A stretch of DNA of 64,000 bases from Caulobacter sp. Its GTDB lineage: Bacteria; Pseudomonadota; Alphaproteobacteria; Caulobacterales; Caulobacteraceae. Numbering within the stretch: position 1 is the first letter of the stretch; the number at the start of each line of letters is the position of its first letter. The stretch lies in contig JARWZW010000072.1 of the NCBI GenBank assembly GCA_029866155.1, positions 1-64,000 on the forward strand. Reading direction: 5' to 3'. Positions 19,969 through 32,955 of this stretch are shown piece by piece. The translations under genes and the position numbers were made by a program. The notes under the pieces were generated by a model that was not told the DNA's origin, did no database searches, and saw only the letters and a program-made list of their open reading frames with translations.

Positions 19969-21177
19969 TCAGGCGGTCTGGCGGGATTTCAGGGGTTGAG
20001 CGACACGCGCATCCGGGAAGATGCGCAGGAAGTTCTCGGCGTAGAACTGCTCCCGGATGGCGTCGCTGCGATTCCCCAGGGCAGCCTCGAACCGGGCGAT
20101 GGGATTCCGGCCCCCTTCGATATGCGGATAGTCGCTCGAAAACAGATAGAGGTCCGGATTGGACTGGTCGATGAACAGCCCGACCTCTTCAAAGACGAAC
20201 GGGGTGAAGGCCAGCTGAGCCGTGATCTGCTCCGACGGGGTCCGCGACAGGCCCTGCAGATTGGCGTCGTTGCGGCTCCAGTGTTTCACCACCCAGTCCA
20301 GACGTCGCAGCAGCTCGGGCACCCAGCCGGCGCCCAGCTCGACACTGGCGCCGCGCAGGCCCGGATGGCGCTCCAGCACCCCGTCCAGCACCATCATGGT
20401 CAGGAAGGCCTCAGGCCCTTCATGTAGCAGGGCGACATCCTTGGTGCGCAGGTTCTCCCCGCCGCCCAGCCAGTCCTTTGTCGGCGGCCGGCCGTTGTTC
20501 ATCCAGGCCTTGGCCAGTTGCAGGGGCGCGCCGCCGACATGCAGCAGGAAGGGCAGGCCGCTCTCGGCCAGCCGCGCCCAGAAGGGGTCCAGGTCCACAT
20601 GGCCAGGCGAGCGGTCGCCACAGGGCCGGTGCGGCACCCAGACGGCCCTCAGACCGGTGGTCAGAACCCAGTCCAGCTCCGCCATGGCCAGGGCCGGATC
20701 ATCCAGCGGAATCACTGCAACCCCCATCAGCCGGTCATCGGTCCGGCAGAAATCGGCCATGTGACGGTTATGGGCCCGGGCCGCGCCATAGCGCAGGCGG
20801 GGCTCCAGCCGCGAGCTGGGCGAAAATGGCATGGCGACGCTGTGGGTCGCGAAGACCAGCTGCTTTCGGAAACCCAGCAGGTCCATGGCCGTTGAGCGGT
20901 CCGGGCTGTTGAAGGCCCCCAGGGCCTGGATTTCCTTGGAGGACTCGATCAGCCGGTCGCCCAGGGCGATCTGCGCCGCCACATGTTCCTGCGAATGCCG
21001 GCCGCCCTGGGCCATGATCACCGCCACTTCTTCGTCGGTGACGATGGAGGCCGAATAGCTGACCTCGGGGATCTCGTCCCGCAGGGCCGGATCGGCATAG
21101 CGTTTCAGGAAATCCGGCAGTTCCATGATGTGGCTGTCGGCGTCGTAATAGGCCCGCAGGGGCGGTGCATAGGTCAT
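19969..21177 (-). CDS. Amidohydrolase-2 family metal-dependent hydrolase (copy 2)
   Basis: Second member of the tandem pair, 402 residues. It shares YDADSHIMELPDFL at the start, FLLHVGGAP in the middle and LFSSDYPHIEGGRNPIARFE at the end with its neighbour, and both end in an E-FY-NF pattern. The 37-base gap suggests one operon running 21177 to 15808: two amidohydrolases, the reductase-like protein and the monooxygenase. The pair may act on successive or related intermediates, or form a heteromer; the sequence cannot decide. Confidence 0.83.
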   Translation of the reverse strand: MTYAPPLRAYYDADSHIMELPDFLKRYADPALRDEIPEVSYSASIVTDEEVAVIMAQGGRHSQEHVAAQIALGDRLIESSKEIQALGAFNSPDRSTAMDLLGFRKQLVFATHSVAMPFSPSSRLEPRLRYGAARAHNRHMADFCRTDDRLMGVAVIPLDDPALAMAELDWVLTTGLRAVWVPHRPCGDRSPGHVDLDPFWARLAESGLPFLLHVGGAPLQLAKAWMNNGRPPTKDWLGGGENLRTKDVALLHEGPEAFLTMMVLDGVLERHPGLRGASVELGAGWVPELLRRLDWVVKHWSRNDANLQGLSRTPSEQITAQLAFTPFVFEEVGLFIDQSNPDLYLFSSDYPHIEGGRNPIARFEAALGNRSDAIREQFYAENFLRIFPDARVAQPLKSRQTA

Positions 21178-21303
21178 CAGGTCCTCCCGGGCGCCAGGCC
21201 GATCCTGCGCCTGGTCTGGCGGGCGGCTTGGTTCGCGGTCCGCAGTATCGAACGGCGATCGTCAGAAGTCATCAGCTCTGCGCCGCAGGACCCGCGTCCG
21301 TGT

Positions 21304-23004
21304 CTAGTTCCCCACAATCAGCAGCAGCGCCGCCTTCAGCCGGCCCAGGGCGTCCAGGGCCGGTCCCTGGGCTGTCGTGATTTCCCGCTCCAGACTGTCC
21401 CGGGCGACCGTCGCATCGCCGGCGATCCGCACCGCGGCTGTAGCGTTGCGGAAATCCTCGACCGGGCAGGCCCCGCCAAACAACCACCAGCGCCCGTCGG
21501 AATCACCGGGCTGCAGGACGCAGCGGCGATTCGGCGCCAGGCTGAGCCAGACCACGGCCCGGAAGTCGTCGAGGGCGGTCCCGGCAAAGTCGTCATGACC
21601 GATCAGGCCGCCGCTGGCGGCGGTGGTGTCGATGCTGTCCAGCCCGGAATCGACATAGAGCGGGTTGGCGTCTCCCAGCCGGTTCATCCCGTTGAGCTCG
21701 GCCGACAGCTGCAGCGCCTTGTCCCGCCGGGAAGCATAGAGGGTAAAACGTCCTCCGGCCTGGCGCACCTGCGGCCAGAGGGCGGCAAAGCGGTCGACCC
21801 CGACATCCGGCGCCGCCAGAACCACCTCGTCGAACATCGGACTGCCGCCCGACCGGGTGGGGGTCATCCGGCTGAGGGCGTTCAGCAGGACCCGATTTCC
21901 CATGGAGTGGGCCACCAGGGTGATCCGTTCGGCGCCGGTGCGCCGGGCGACATCCTCCAGAAAGGCGGCCAGGGCGTCGGCCTCCTGTTCGCTGTCCGCT
22001 TCTTCGGCGTCAACGCCGTAGCCGAACAGGTCTCCGCGCGAAGGCCAGCTGAACAGGATCGGCGCGCCGTCGAACTGCAGGTCGGCCGCCAGTTGCGCCG
22101 TGCGCAGGACCCCGCCTTCGAAGGTGGTGTTGAATCCCGGGACGAAGACAAAGGCCTCCTTTTCCCGCGACCGGCCAACGGCGCCGCCGACCGCCCCCAG
22201 AAAGCCCTCGCGGCTGTCGATCGGCCCGACCGAGGTCAGGATGAAGTGCTTTTCCGGGTCGACCTTGAATTCCAGCTTGAAGATCGAAGCCATGGGAATC
22301 TCGCCCACGGCCCGTTTCGCGGGAACGCTGACCACGGCCTTGCCATAGGTCATGGGTCCGCGATCTCCGGAATAGAACCGGGCCGGCATGGTCGATCCGG
22401 TCGTCTTGCGTTCAGCGGCATAATAGACTTCAACCAGCTTCCAGGGCGCTGGCGCCGAAGCCGGCGGCGGGGCGGGCGGCAGGTCGGCAGGCGCGGATCG
22501 AAAGCCAAGGACTGTTCGGTAGCGGGCCCTGGCCTGGACCAGGTCCCGGGTCTCGGCCGCATCGGGGCCATAGACCTGACGGGCGATGGCCTCGGCCCGG
22601 CCAAGGGCGGCGAACGCCTCGTCAGTCCGGCCCGCCCTGCCCGCAGCCTCGCCCAGCAGGCGGTAGCGGTCGATCAGGGAGGCGTGCCAGCGTCCGCGAA
22701 GATTGATCGTCTCGGCGATGGCCCGGCCATAGGGCTCGCGCGCCAGATCAGGCCGGCCGGCCCGGTCGAAGGCCCGGCCCATCGCCATGTAATAGTCGAT
22801 GATCGCCTCGGGCCCGATGGCCCGGATCGGCGCCACCATGGCCGGCGCATTCCAGCCGTCGGCCAGGGCCGCGACGTCCTGACGCTCCGCAGCGGTCATC
22901 ATGTCCTGCAGGGTGGCGGGCTGGGCCGAGACGGCCAGACCAGGGCTCAATCCTGCCAGCAGGAAAGCCAGTACAGAGGCCCTTAAGGCCAGGATCAGAC
23001 GCAT
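21304..23004 (-). CDS. Secreted alpha/beta hydrolase, DUF900 family, with N-terminal TPR-like region
   Basis: Exported protein of 566 residues. After a signal peptide (LAFLLAGLSPGLAVSA), residues about 60-165 are Ala-rich helices resembling TPR repeats. A Pro-rich linker (PPAPPPASAPAP) leads to an alpha/beta hydrolase of the DUF900 type: oxyanion segment FVFVPGFNTTFEGG, nucleophile elbow LVAHSMGNRVL with Ser in HSMG, and a late Asp/His region. DUF900 proteins are thought to be esterases or lipases; the substrate is unknown. It has no close partner genes. Confidence 0.82.
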   Translation of the reverse strand: MRLILALRASVLAFLLAGLSPGLAVSAQPATLQDMMTAAERQDVAALADGWNAPAMVAPIRAIGPEAIIDYYMAMGRAFDRAGRPDLAREPYGRAIAETINLRGRWHASLIDRYRLLGEAAGRAGRTDEAFAALGRAEAIARQVYGPDAAETRDLVQARARYRTVLGFRSAPADLPPAPPPASAPAPWKLVEVYYAAERKTTGSTMPARFYSGDRGPMTYGKAVVSVPAKRAVGEIPMASIFKLEFKVDPEKHFILTSVGPIDSREGFLGAVGGAVGRSREKEAFVFVPGFNTTFEGGVLRTAQLAADLQFDGAPILFSWPSRGDLFGYGVDAEEADSEQEADALAAFLEDVARRTGAERITLVAHSMGNRVLLNALSRMTPTRSGGSPMFDEVVLAAPDVGVDRFAALWPQVRQAGGRFTLYASRRDKALQLSAELNGMNRLGDANPLYVDSGLDSIDTTAASGGLIGHDDFAGTALDDFRAVVWLSLAPNRRCVLQPGDSDGRWWLFGGACPVEDFRNATAAVRIAGDATVARDSLEREITTAQGPALDALGRLKAALLLIVGN

Positions 23005-23131
23005 TCCGCCCGCTTTCTGTCACCGCTCTGCGCGGTTCGCCGGATGTTGCCGCTCAAGGCCCCCTCCGGCAAGAGGAACTCCGGCCCGGCGAACAAAGCC
23101 CGCAGATCTGGGCGCATGTTAGGCTTCCGCC

Positions 23132-23722
23132 ATGACCGAGCCCCTGATTCGCTGTCCCTGGCCCGGGACCAAGGACCAGATCTATCTGGACTATCACGAC
23201 ACCGAATGGGGCGTGCCCGAATATGACGCCCGCGCCCTGTGGGAAAAGCTGGTGCTGGACGGGTTCCAGGCGGGGCTGTCCTGGATCACCATCCTGAAGA
23301 AGCGCGAGGCCTTTCGCGCAGCCTTCGATGACTTCGATCCGGAAAAGGTCGCACGCTTTGGCGACGCCGACCGCGCCCGGCTGATGGCCAATGCCGGGAT
23401 CGTCCGCTCCAACGCCAAGATCGACATGGCCATCAACGGCGCCCGTCTGTGGCTGGACATGCGCGAGCGGGGCGAGGATTTCAGCGCCTTCCTCTGGGAT
23501 TTCGTCGACGGCGCGTCGATCCAGAACCACTGGACGGCCTTCAAGTACGTCCCGGTCAAGACGCCTCGGGCCGAGGCCATGGCCAAGGCCCTCAAGGCAA
23601 GAGGCTTCAAGTTCACCGGACCCGTGATCGTCTATGCCTTCATGCAGGCCGTGGGCATGGTCGACGACCACCTGACCAGCTGCTTCCGCCATGGCCAGTG
23701 CAATCATCCGGACGATGCCTGA
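23132..23722 (+). CDS. tag: DNA-3-methyladenine glycosylase I
   Basis: Base-excision repair enzyme that removes 3-methyladenine from alkylated DNA. The 196-residue length fits Tag. Conserved parts are the N-terminal RCPWPG with zinc-ligand Cys, [31 protein letters not shown], and the C-terminal zinc ligands in [11 protein letters not shown]. The 3' end overlaps the start of rnhB, so the two are co-transcribed. Confidence 0.95.
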   Translation: MTEPLIRCPWPGTKDQIYLDYHDTEWGVPEYDARALWEKLVLDGFQAGLSWITILKKREAFRAAFDDFDPEKVARFGDADRARLMANAGIVRSNAKIDMAINGARLWLDMRERGEDFSAFLWDFVDGASIQNHWTAFKYVPVKTPRAEAMAKALKARGFKFTGPVIVYAFMQAVGMVDDHLTSCFRHGQCNHPDDA

Positions 23723-24329
23723 CCTGGCGCTGGAGGGCGCCTGGCAGGGCCTGGTCTGCGGCGTGGACGAGGCGGGACGCGGTCCCCTGGCCGGACCGGT
23801 CAGCGCCGCCGCCGTGATCCTCGACCCTGCCCGGCCCCTGCCAGCCGGCCTGGACGATTCCAAGGTCCTGACCGCCCGAAGGCGGGAGCAGCTGGAAGCG
23901 GAGATCAAGCAGGTGGCGGTCAGCTGGGCCGTGGCCTTCGCCAGTGTCGAGGAAATCGCAGAGCTCAACATCCTCCAGGCCGCCGGCCTCGCCATGCGGC
24001 GCGCCGTCCTGGCCCTGAATCCGCCCCCCGATCAGGCCCTGGTCGACGGAAACTACCGGTTCGACCTGCCCTGTCCGGTCCAGACCGTGGTGGGGGGCGA
24101 CGGCCTGTCCGCCTCCATCGCCGCCGCCTCCATCCTGGCCAAGACGGCCAGGGACCGGGTGATGGTCGAGCTGGACCTGGCCCATCCCGGCTATGGCTTC
24201 GCCCGCCACAAGGGCTATGGGGCCAAGGCTCACCGTGAAGCTCTGCAGCGCCTGGGCCCCTGCCCGGCCCACCGGCTCAGCTGGACCGCCGTCCGCGACC
24301 TCTGCGGTTTGCCGCCGCTGGAACCATGA
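23715..24329 (+). CDS. rnhB: Ribonuclease HII
   Basis: Cleaves RNA at RNA-DNA junctions and removes misincorporated ribonucleotides. 204 residues. The catalytic motif [11 protein letters not shown] supplies the DEDD Asp and Glu, with further Asp residues in [11 protein letters not shown] and in the [11 protein letters not shown] helix. ATG 23715 overlaps the tag stop codon; an in-frame ATG at 23691 would extend it by eight residues. The tag-rnhB pairing is a small DNA-repair operon. Confidence 0.95.
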   Translation: MPDLALEGAWQGLVCGVDEAGRGPLAGPVSAAAVILDPARPLPAGLDDSKVLTARRREQLEAEIKQVAVSWAVAFASVEEIAELNILQAAGLAMRRAVLALNPPPDQALVDGNYRFDLPCPVQTVVGGDGLSASIAAASILAKTARDRVMVELDLAHPGYGFARHKGYGAKAHREALQRLGPCPAHRLSWTAVRDLCGLPPLEP

Positions 24330-24419
24330 CATCGGGTCCCCGGTTTCCGCTCCCGGGACCGAAGGTCCGATCAAGGGCTGGGGAACCACCGGGCAGCGAG
24401 AGTGGAAACGGCTAGCCCT

Positions 24420-25889
24420 TCACCCGGCCCCGGAAATTCCCAGGAAAGCCACCAGCGGCGCAAGCTGCCGCTCATAGTGGCGCCATCGGCCGGACGAGGC
24501 CTGATATAGCGGCTGGCGCACCTGCCAGACGCTGGCGGTTCGCACAGCCGTCTTGGACCGGTGGAACTCAAGGCAGGTCTCTTCCCAGTCCAGACCGCAG
24601 AAGGCCAGCAGGGTCTCGATCACTGGTCGGGGATTTGCCACCAGGGCGTCATAGGAAAGCTCAAGGATTTCGTCCGGATAGAGCCGCTGCCAATGATCCA
24701 TCAGCCGGTCGTGCTGCTGCAGGAAATGGCCGGTGTCCAGCAGGTCCAGGGCATAGGCCTGGCCATGGTCCAGATGCAGGAAATAGTTGGACAGACAGAC
24801 ATCAAGGGACGCCCGCCGGGTGAAGACGATGCGGGCGTCCGGGAACATCCGCTTGATCAGGCCGATCTGGAGGAAGTTGTCCGGCCGCTTGTCGGTGACG
24901 ATATCGGCCTGCGGAAACCGGGCCCTCAGCCCCGCGAGATAGTCCCGCGCCATGGCTGTGGCCACCTCGGGGCCTCGGCTTGCGGCTCCGGCCCATCCTC
25001 CGGCGGCGGCCACCAGCCTGGGCAGCAGGTCAAGCTCGCCGCCCGAGGTCACCTTCGGATGACTGGCCAGCACCTGTTCCACCAGGGTCGATCCCGACCG
25101 GAACATGCCGCAGATGAAGATCGGCGGAAAGCCTTGGGCCACCGCAACTCCGGCCTCCGCGGGACGGTCATGGACCCGGATCAGCTGGTCGATCCGGCGC
25201 TCCTGGGCCAGGCGGTCATACCGCCCCTGCCCGGGCGGGGCGCTGGCGCGGCTGAACCGGTTGGCGGACTCATAGGCGGCAAAGGCCGCTTCATAGGCAC
25301 CGCAGGCGTCAAGGCCACGGCCGAAGGCAAAGGCCAGGTTCGCCTTGTCGCCGGGCGGCAGGTCGGGACGCTGCAGGGCCCGGGACAGGGCCTGCAGGCC
25401 CGGGTCTTCGGGTCCGGCAGGGGTTGTCAGCCCGCTGGCCCGGGCCAGGGCCTCCGGATGACCGGGATCAATCGCCAGCAGCCGACCATAGTTTGACAGG
25501 GCCTCATCCCGCCGGCCCATATCTTCATACAGGTTGCCCAGGTTCAACAGGGCCGGGCCATAGCGGGGCTTGAGTTTCAGGGCCGTGATCAGCTCCCGCT
25601 CGGCCGCCTCCGGCTGCTGCAGGTCTTCAACAAGGATCACGGCCCGGTTCAGATGCACCTCTTCCGGCCCGGAGATCCTGCGGGTCAGGGCCTGCTGATA
25701 GGAGTCCAGGGCCTGGGAGAACCGGCCGTTCCGCCGTTGCATCAGGGCCAGATTGAACCAGCTGTCGGGCAGATCCGGCCAGAGCGCCAGCACCGCGCGA
25801 TAGGCGGCCTCGGCCTGGACTGTCTGGCCTGCCCGGCGATACTGTCCCGCAAGGGCAAGCTGGGTCTGAAGATCGGCCGGCGGCTGCAT
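24420..25889 (-). CDS. TPR-repeat sulfotransferase
   Basis: Protein of 489 residues combining about four tetratricopeptide repeats (residues 10-150, for example AALLNLGNLYEDMGRRDEALSNYG-like units) with a C-terminal sulfotransferase domain. The PAPS-binding loop is CGMFRSGSTLVEQVLASHP at about 260-278. A second conserved region, ARIVFTRRASLDVCLSNYF, carries the 3'-phosphate Arg/Ser. Such TPR-sulfotransferases are common in Caulobacterales and are thought to sulfate proteins or glycans; the acceptor is unknown. It is convergent with rnhB. Confidence 0.88.
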   Translation of the reverse strand: MQPPADLQTQLALAGQYRRAGQTVQAEAAYRAVLALWPDLPDSWFNLALMQRRNGRFSQALDSYQQALTRRISGPEEVHLNRAVILVEDLQQPEAAERELITALKLKPRYGPALLNLGNLYEDMGRRDEALSNYGRLLAIDPGHPEALARASGLTTPAGPEDPGLQALSRALQRPDLPPGDKANLAFAFGRGLDACGAYEAAFAAYESANRFSRASAPPGQGRYDRLAQERRIDQLIRVHDRPAEAGVAVAQGFPPIFICGMFRSGSTLVEQVLASHPKVTSGGELDLLPRLVAAAGGWAGAASRGPEVATAMARDYLAGLRARFPQADIVTDKRPDNFLQIGLIKRMFPDARIVFTRRASLDVCLSNYFLHLDHGQAYALDLLDTGHFLQQHDRLMDHWQRLYPDEILELSYDALVANPRPVIETLLAFCGLDWEETCLEFHRSKTAVRTASVWQVRQPLYQASSGRWRHYERQLAPLVAFLGISGAG

Positions 25890-25940
25890 GGGCCTATTGA
25901 ACGGCCATTCGCCGGCCGCCTCAAGCCTGGAGCGTCGGGG

Positions 25941-26090
25941 CTATCGCCCGTCGAGGCTCACCCGGGCCGCCATGGCGGACGGCTCAGGCTCGCAGGAGGC
26001 CAGGACCAGCTGCGCCGTGATGAGACAGAGAATCGCCAGGGCGACCCGCTGGAGCCGTTTTGAGACGAAAATCACGGTATCGATGATCAC
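25941..26090 (-). CDS. Small putative lipoprotein (49 residues)
   Basis: Short reading frame in a 350-base gap. It starts at GTG 26090, with AGGGGG about six bases upstream, and stops with TAG. The product has a positively charged start (VSKRLQR), a hydrophobic core (VALAILCLITAQLVLASC) with a lipobox LASC, and a short tail EPEPSAMAARVSLDGR. The layout is that of an entericidin-like or other small outer-membrane lipoprotein. No homologue is recognised. The rest of the gap (26091-26252) holds only the promoter region of the next gene. Confidence 0.5.
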   Translation of the reverse strand: MIIDTVIFVSKRLQRVALAILCLITAQLVLASCEPEPSAMAARVSLDGR

Positions 26091-26252
26091 GGGGGCCCCC
26101 TGGCGTCTGTCCAGACCGGGCTTCGCAAGATGCAGGCCGCAGGCGGCCCGCCAAATAGGGCCGGATCACGCACGCCTCGCGGGCAAGTCGTTTGTCCGTG
26201 ATCCAAATCGGCTTAACTAGTCGGCGGTCGCCGCGGGGGCGTGGAGTTTTTC

Positions 26253-27194
26253 ATGGCCGGATCGTTCTGGACCCGGGACTTCGTGTTCCAGGGAGGACGC
26301 GTCAAGGTTCTCAAGACCGGCGCCGACATGGCGCTGGACTGGGCCCTGGCGTCGGAGGCCCTTCACTGGTTCGCCTATTATGTGCCCGTCCGGCTGAAGG
26401 CCCTCTGGACCCGGACCGTGGCGCCAGGGCCCACCGTCTGGTTTGCGCCTGACCGGCCCCGACCCTGGTATCTGGTCTGGGCCAGCGCTGCCTGGGCGGG
26501 CGTCCGGCTGGCGCCGGGACCAGCAAGCGCCGAGGTCGCCTTTTACTTCGACGACAGCGCCACCGGCTCGCCACCCGATGAAGGCCCGGCCCGCCGGTTC
26601 AACTGGCGCTGCACCGACGTGACCAAGAGCCGGGTAGCCGAGGCCTTCGGCCAGACCTTCGGCTATAGCCTGGCCGTAGACCCGGCGACCTGGAGCGGTC
26701 CCATGGTCGAAAAGGGCGAGGACAACGGCGTTCATGACGGACGGATCGTCCAGGCCCCCTGCCCCGGCCTGCCCGGCAAGACCTATCAGAGGCTGATCGA
26801 CAACACGGACGGCGATTTCGTCGACGACCTGCGAACCCCCTGCGTCAACGGCCGCCCGGTCACCGTCTTCATCAAGCGTCGTCCGGTGGGGGACCGCTTC
26901 GCCAATCACAACAGCCGCGCCTCCCTGACCACGCCCGAGGCGGTGTTCAGTCCGGAGGAGATCAGCCAGATCGGCGATTTCTGTCGCGCCATGGCCCTGG
27001 ACTGGGGCGGCTTGGACATCCTGCGGGACAAGGACGGCCGGATCTATGTCGTCGATGTCAACAAGACGGACATGGGCCCGCCCGTAATCCTGCCCCTGCG
27101 CGACAAGCTGGTTGCCACCGACTTGCTCGCCGAGGCATTTCTCAATCTAATCCGCCAGGATACCAGGACGCTCGCCGATGATTCCGTTCGTTAG
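26253..27194 (+). CDS. ATP-grasp-like protein of unknown function
   Basis: 313 residues, not assigned to a named family with certainty. The C-terminal part resembles an ATP-grasp active site: TVFIKRRPVGDRFANHN, then MALDWGGLDILRDKDGRIYVVDVNKTDMGPP, where the D-x-N pattern fits metal ligands. The N-terminal half (FVFQGGRVKVLKTGADMALDWALASEAL) is unfamiliar. ATG 26253 is chosen because GGAG precedes it by six bases. It overlaps the metallo-beta-lactamase gene that follows by 17 bases, so the two are co-translated. Similar pairs would need a database search to interpret. Confidence 0.6.
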   Translation: MAGSFWTRDFVFQGGRVKVLKTGADMALDWALASEALHWFAYYVPVRLKALWTRTVAPGPTVWFAPDRPRPWYLVWASAAWAGVRLAPGPASAEVAFYFDDSATGSPPDEGPARRFNWRCTDVTKSRVAEAFGQTFGYSLAVDPATWSGPMVEKGEDNGVHDGRIVQAPCPGLPGKTYQRLIDNTDGDFVDDLRTPCVNGRPVTVFIKRRPVGDRFANHNSRASLTTPEAVFSPEEISQIGDFCRAMALDWGGLDILRDKDGRIYVVDVNKTDMGPPVILPLRDKLVATDLLAEAFLNLIRQDTRTLADDSVR

Positions 27195-28080
27195 AGACAT
27201 CACCTTCGAATACGGGGCCTGTGACCGGCTTTCGCCGCTGATCCGGCGCGTGGTCGCCAACAATCCCGGGCCCTTCACCTTCAAGGGAACCGGCACCTAC
27301 ATCATCGGCAATGGCAATGTGGCCGTGATCGATCCGGGTCCCGACATGGACGACCATCTGGAAGCCATCCTGGCGGCTGTGGAGGGCGAGACCGTCACCC
27401 ACATCTTCGTCACCCATAACCATGCGGATCATTCACCCCTGGCCCGGCCGCTGGCTGAACGCACCGGGGCGACCATCTATGCCTGCGCCAAGCAGGGCGT
27501 CCCCACGGAGTCCGAGGTGCGGATGGAAGCGGGCGACGACCGGGAATTCCGGCCCGATATAGGCCTGTGCGACGGCGGGATCTTTGAGGGCGGCAACTGG
27601 ACCCTGGAGGCCATCCCGACTCCTGGCCATACCTCCAACCACATCTGCTACGCACTTCTACAGGAAAACGCCCTGTTTTCCGGCGACCACATCATGGGCT
27701 GGTCGACTACGGTGATCAGTCCGCCGGACGGCGACATGGGCGACTATTTCGAAAGTCTGGAGCGGATCAAGGCCCGGGACTTCTCGACCCTCTGGCCCAC
27801 CCACGGTCCGCCGATCACCTCGGTGGAGCCGTTTGTCCAGGCCTATATCGACCATCGCCGGGGCCGCGAAACCCAAATCCTGGGCGCGCTCGGCCGGGGT
27901 CACAGCCGCATCAAGGCCATGGTCACCGAACTCTACAAGGACGTCGATTCCCGGCTGCATCCGGCGGCGGCCCATTCTGTCATGGCCCATGTGGTCCAGA
28001 TGGTCCGGGACGGCCGGCTGCTCACCGATGGCGAACCGGGCCTCGATAGCGACTACAGGCTGGCCGATCGTCAGGACTGA
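27178..28080 (+). CDS. MBL-fold metallo-hydrolase (LACTB2-like)
   Basis: Metallo-beta-lactamase-fold hydrolase of 300 residues. Metal ligands are visible in FVTHNHADHSP (HxHxDH), TPGHTSNHICY, and LFSGDHIMGW; the C-terminal THGPP and winged-helix-like end (HSVMAHVVQMVRDGRL) match LACTB2 and related nucleases. It could hydrolyse a thioester or RNA. It overlaps the upstream ATP-grasp-like gene. Substrate unknown. Confidence 0.85.
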   Translation: MIPFVRDITFEYGACDRLSPLIRRVVANNPGPFTFKGTGTYIIGNGNVAVIDPGPDMDDHLEAILAAVEGETVTHIFVTHNHADHSPLARPLAERTGATIYACAKQGVPTESEVRMEAGDDREFRPDIGLCDGGIFEGGNWTLEAIPTPGHTSNHICYALLQENALFSGDHIMGWSTTVISPPDGDMGDYFESLERIKARDFSTLWPTHGPPITSVEPFVQAYIDHRRGRETQILGALGRGHSRIKAMVTELYKDVDSRLHPAAAHSVMAHVVQMVRDGRLLTDGEPGLDSDYRLADRQD

Positions 28081-28118
28081 CCCGGGCAGGCGGCGGCATC
28101 CGCCGCCCGCTCCGGAAT

Positions 28119-31541
<3,423 letters not shown>

Positions 31542-31681
31542 GCCGTCTTTCCTTTGTCTGATCCAGAAGCGGGACCGCCCGCCCTGCCAAGTCGGCTATA
31601 AGCTAGAGTTCCATGCCGGCGAACGCAAACGGACGCGTGCATGGGGCGAGCGCCAGGGGCTTCAAAACCGGAAAATCGCGG

Positions 31682-32905
31682 TCAGATGCGGTCTTCGAGC
31701 ACCACTGTGAGGATCTCAGGCTTGCCATCCCGGTCCAGTTGGACATCGATCCTTGAACCGGCCGGCCCCCTGAGGGCCCACATCAAGCCGTAATAGCCGT
31801 CAGTGCCACGCCAGCCGGTCACCTTGTCTCCCAGCCGCAAGCCGGCCTTTGCAGCAGGCCCCTGGGGATCCAGCCAGGTGACGCGGATCGCCTCGTCGGC
31901 AAGGTCGGCATACATGCCCGCCCGATCCTGACGATAGACATCCATGATCGCCTTGCTGGGACGGAAGTAGAATCGCCGCCGGGTTGGGTGATGGAGAAAA
32001 TTCAGTCGGCGCAGCACTTCCATGCCGATGATCCCGTCTACCGGCTTGCTCCCGTCACGGGTCGCATCCGCCGGATTGCCCATTTCAACGATCGGGGTGG
32101 TGAAGGCATAGCGTCCAATCCGGAGTTTCTCGGCCCGGACGATGCGGGTCTCGGCATCCCCCGCAGCGGTGACGATACCGCTCTCCAGATGGCGTGGATA
32201 ATGGTCCCAAAGTCCGCGACTTTTGACGTAGTCAGGGTAGAGAAACAGCATCGTATTGGCGCCGGTGTCGACCAGCAGTCGAACGGCCTCGCCATCCAGC
32301 TGACCGGTGATGACCGGTCGCTGGTCCAGATCGGCGACGTGGGAGGGGTCAGTCGCCAGATTGCCCAGCCGGTTTGTGGTGCCGAAGCTCTCGCCCTGGG
32401 TCGTGGTTTCAAGCGTCTCATAGCCTTCGGGCGCGCCAGCCTCGTCCAGCCTGGTGGCGATCGTTAGCTGCTGAAGGTCGAAATCCAGGCCCATGATCGC
32501 CCATTTGGCGACCGGCAGAATGCCACTGATCAGATCATTGTCGTCTGGCAGGAAGGCGCCCATCTGGACATTGCGTTCGCGGACGGCGCCGCCGCCCAGA
32601 CTGACCTCCCGGGCCTCGTAATAGTCCACCATTCTCCGGCCGATCGCGCTCTGAAGCTGGGCGCTGCCGATGCGGGTCAGTTTGAGGTCGCGAGCGACCT
32701 TGGCGGATATGCCAAAGGTGTTCGAGCCGGTGTCGATCAAGAACGCCAGGGGGTCCTTGCCGTTCAGGCTGACGGCGGTCCATGGCTGGTTTCGGGTCAC
32801 GCGGAAGGGAATCTGGGTGCGACTGTCAGCGGCGCCGGCGGCCCCTGGAATCAGGGCCAGGGAGGAAGCCGCCAGGCCGCCAAACGCCCGTCTTGAAAAA
32901 ATCAT
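31682..32905 (-). CDS. Exported retropepsin-like aspartyl protease with PDZ domain
   Basis: 407 residues. A twin-arginine-like leader (MIFSRRAFGGLAASSLALIPGAAGAA) is followed by two retropepsin-type half-sites: FLIDTGSNTFGIS and RLLVDTGANTMLFL, each with the catalytic DTG. The C-terminal 90 residues form a PDZ domain (DPQGPAAKAGLRLGDKVTGW). Two active sites in one chain means the protease could work as a monomer. ATG 32905 is chosen because GGAAGGGC precedes it. It lies 50 bases downstream of the APH-kinase gene on the same strand. Substrate unknown. Confidence 0.85.
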   Translation of the reverse strand: MIFSRRAFGGLAASSLALIPGAAGAADSRTQIPFRVTRNQPWTAVSLNGKDPLAFLIDTGSNTFGISAKVARDLKLTRIGSAQLQSAIGRRMVDYYEAREVSLGGGAVRERNVQMGAFLPDDNDLISGILPVAKWAIMGLDFDLQQLTIATRLDEAGAPEGYETLETTTQGESFGTTNRLGNLATDPSHVADLDQRPVITGQLDGEAVRLLVDTGANTMLFLYPDYVKSRGLWDHYPRHLESGIVTAAGDAETRIVRAEKLRIGRYAFTTPIVEMGNPADATRDGSKPVDGIIGMEVLRRLNFLHHPTRRRFYFRPSKAIMDVYRQDRAGMYADLADEAIRVTWLDPQGPAAKAGLRLGDKVTGWRGTDGYYGLMWALRGPAGSRIDVQLDRDGKPEILTVVLEDRI

Positions 32906-32955
32906 GGCCGCCCTTCCCTCTTCTTCGCCTAGGTCCGGCGACTGACGACCTGGTG

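Noticed and set aside
20983..22986. A 667-residue open frame on the plus strand crossing the amidohydrolase and DUF900 genes
   Set aside because: It spans two real genes on the other strand and has no recognisable domain.
24335..24360. GGTCCC...GGGACC repeat between rnhB and the sulfotransferase as a terminator
   Set aside because: Only six paired bases with a long loop and no U-tract on either strand.
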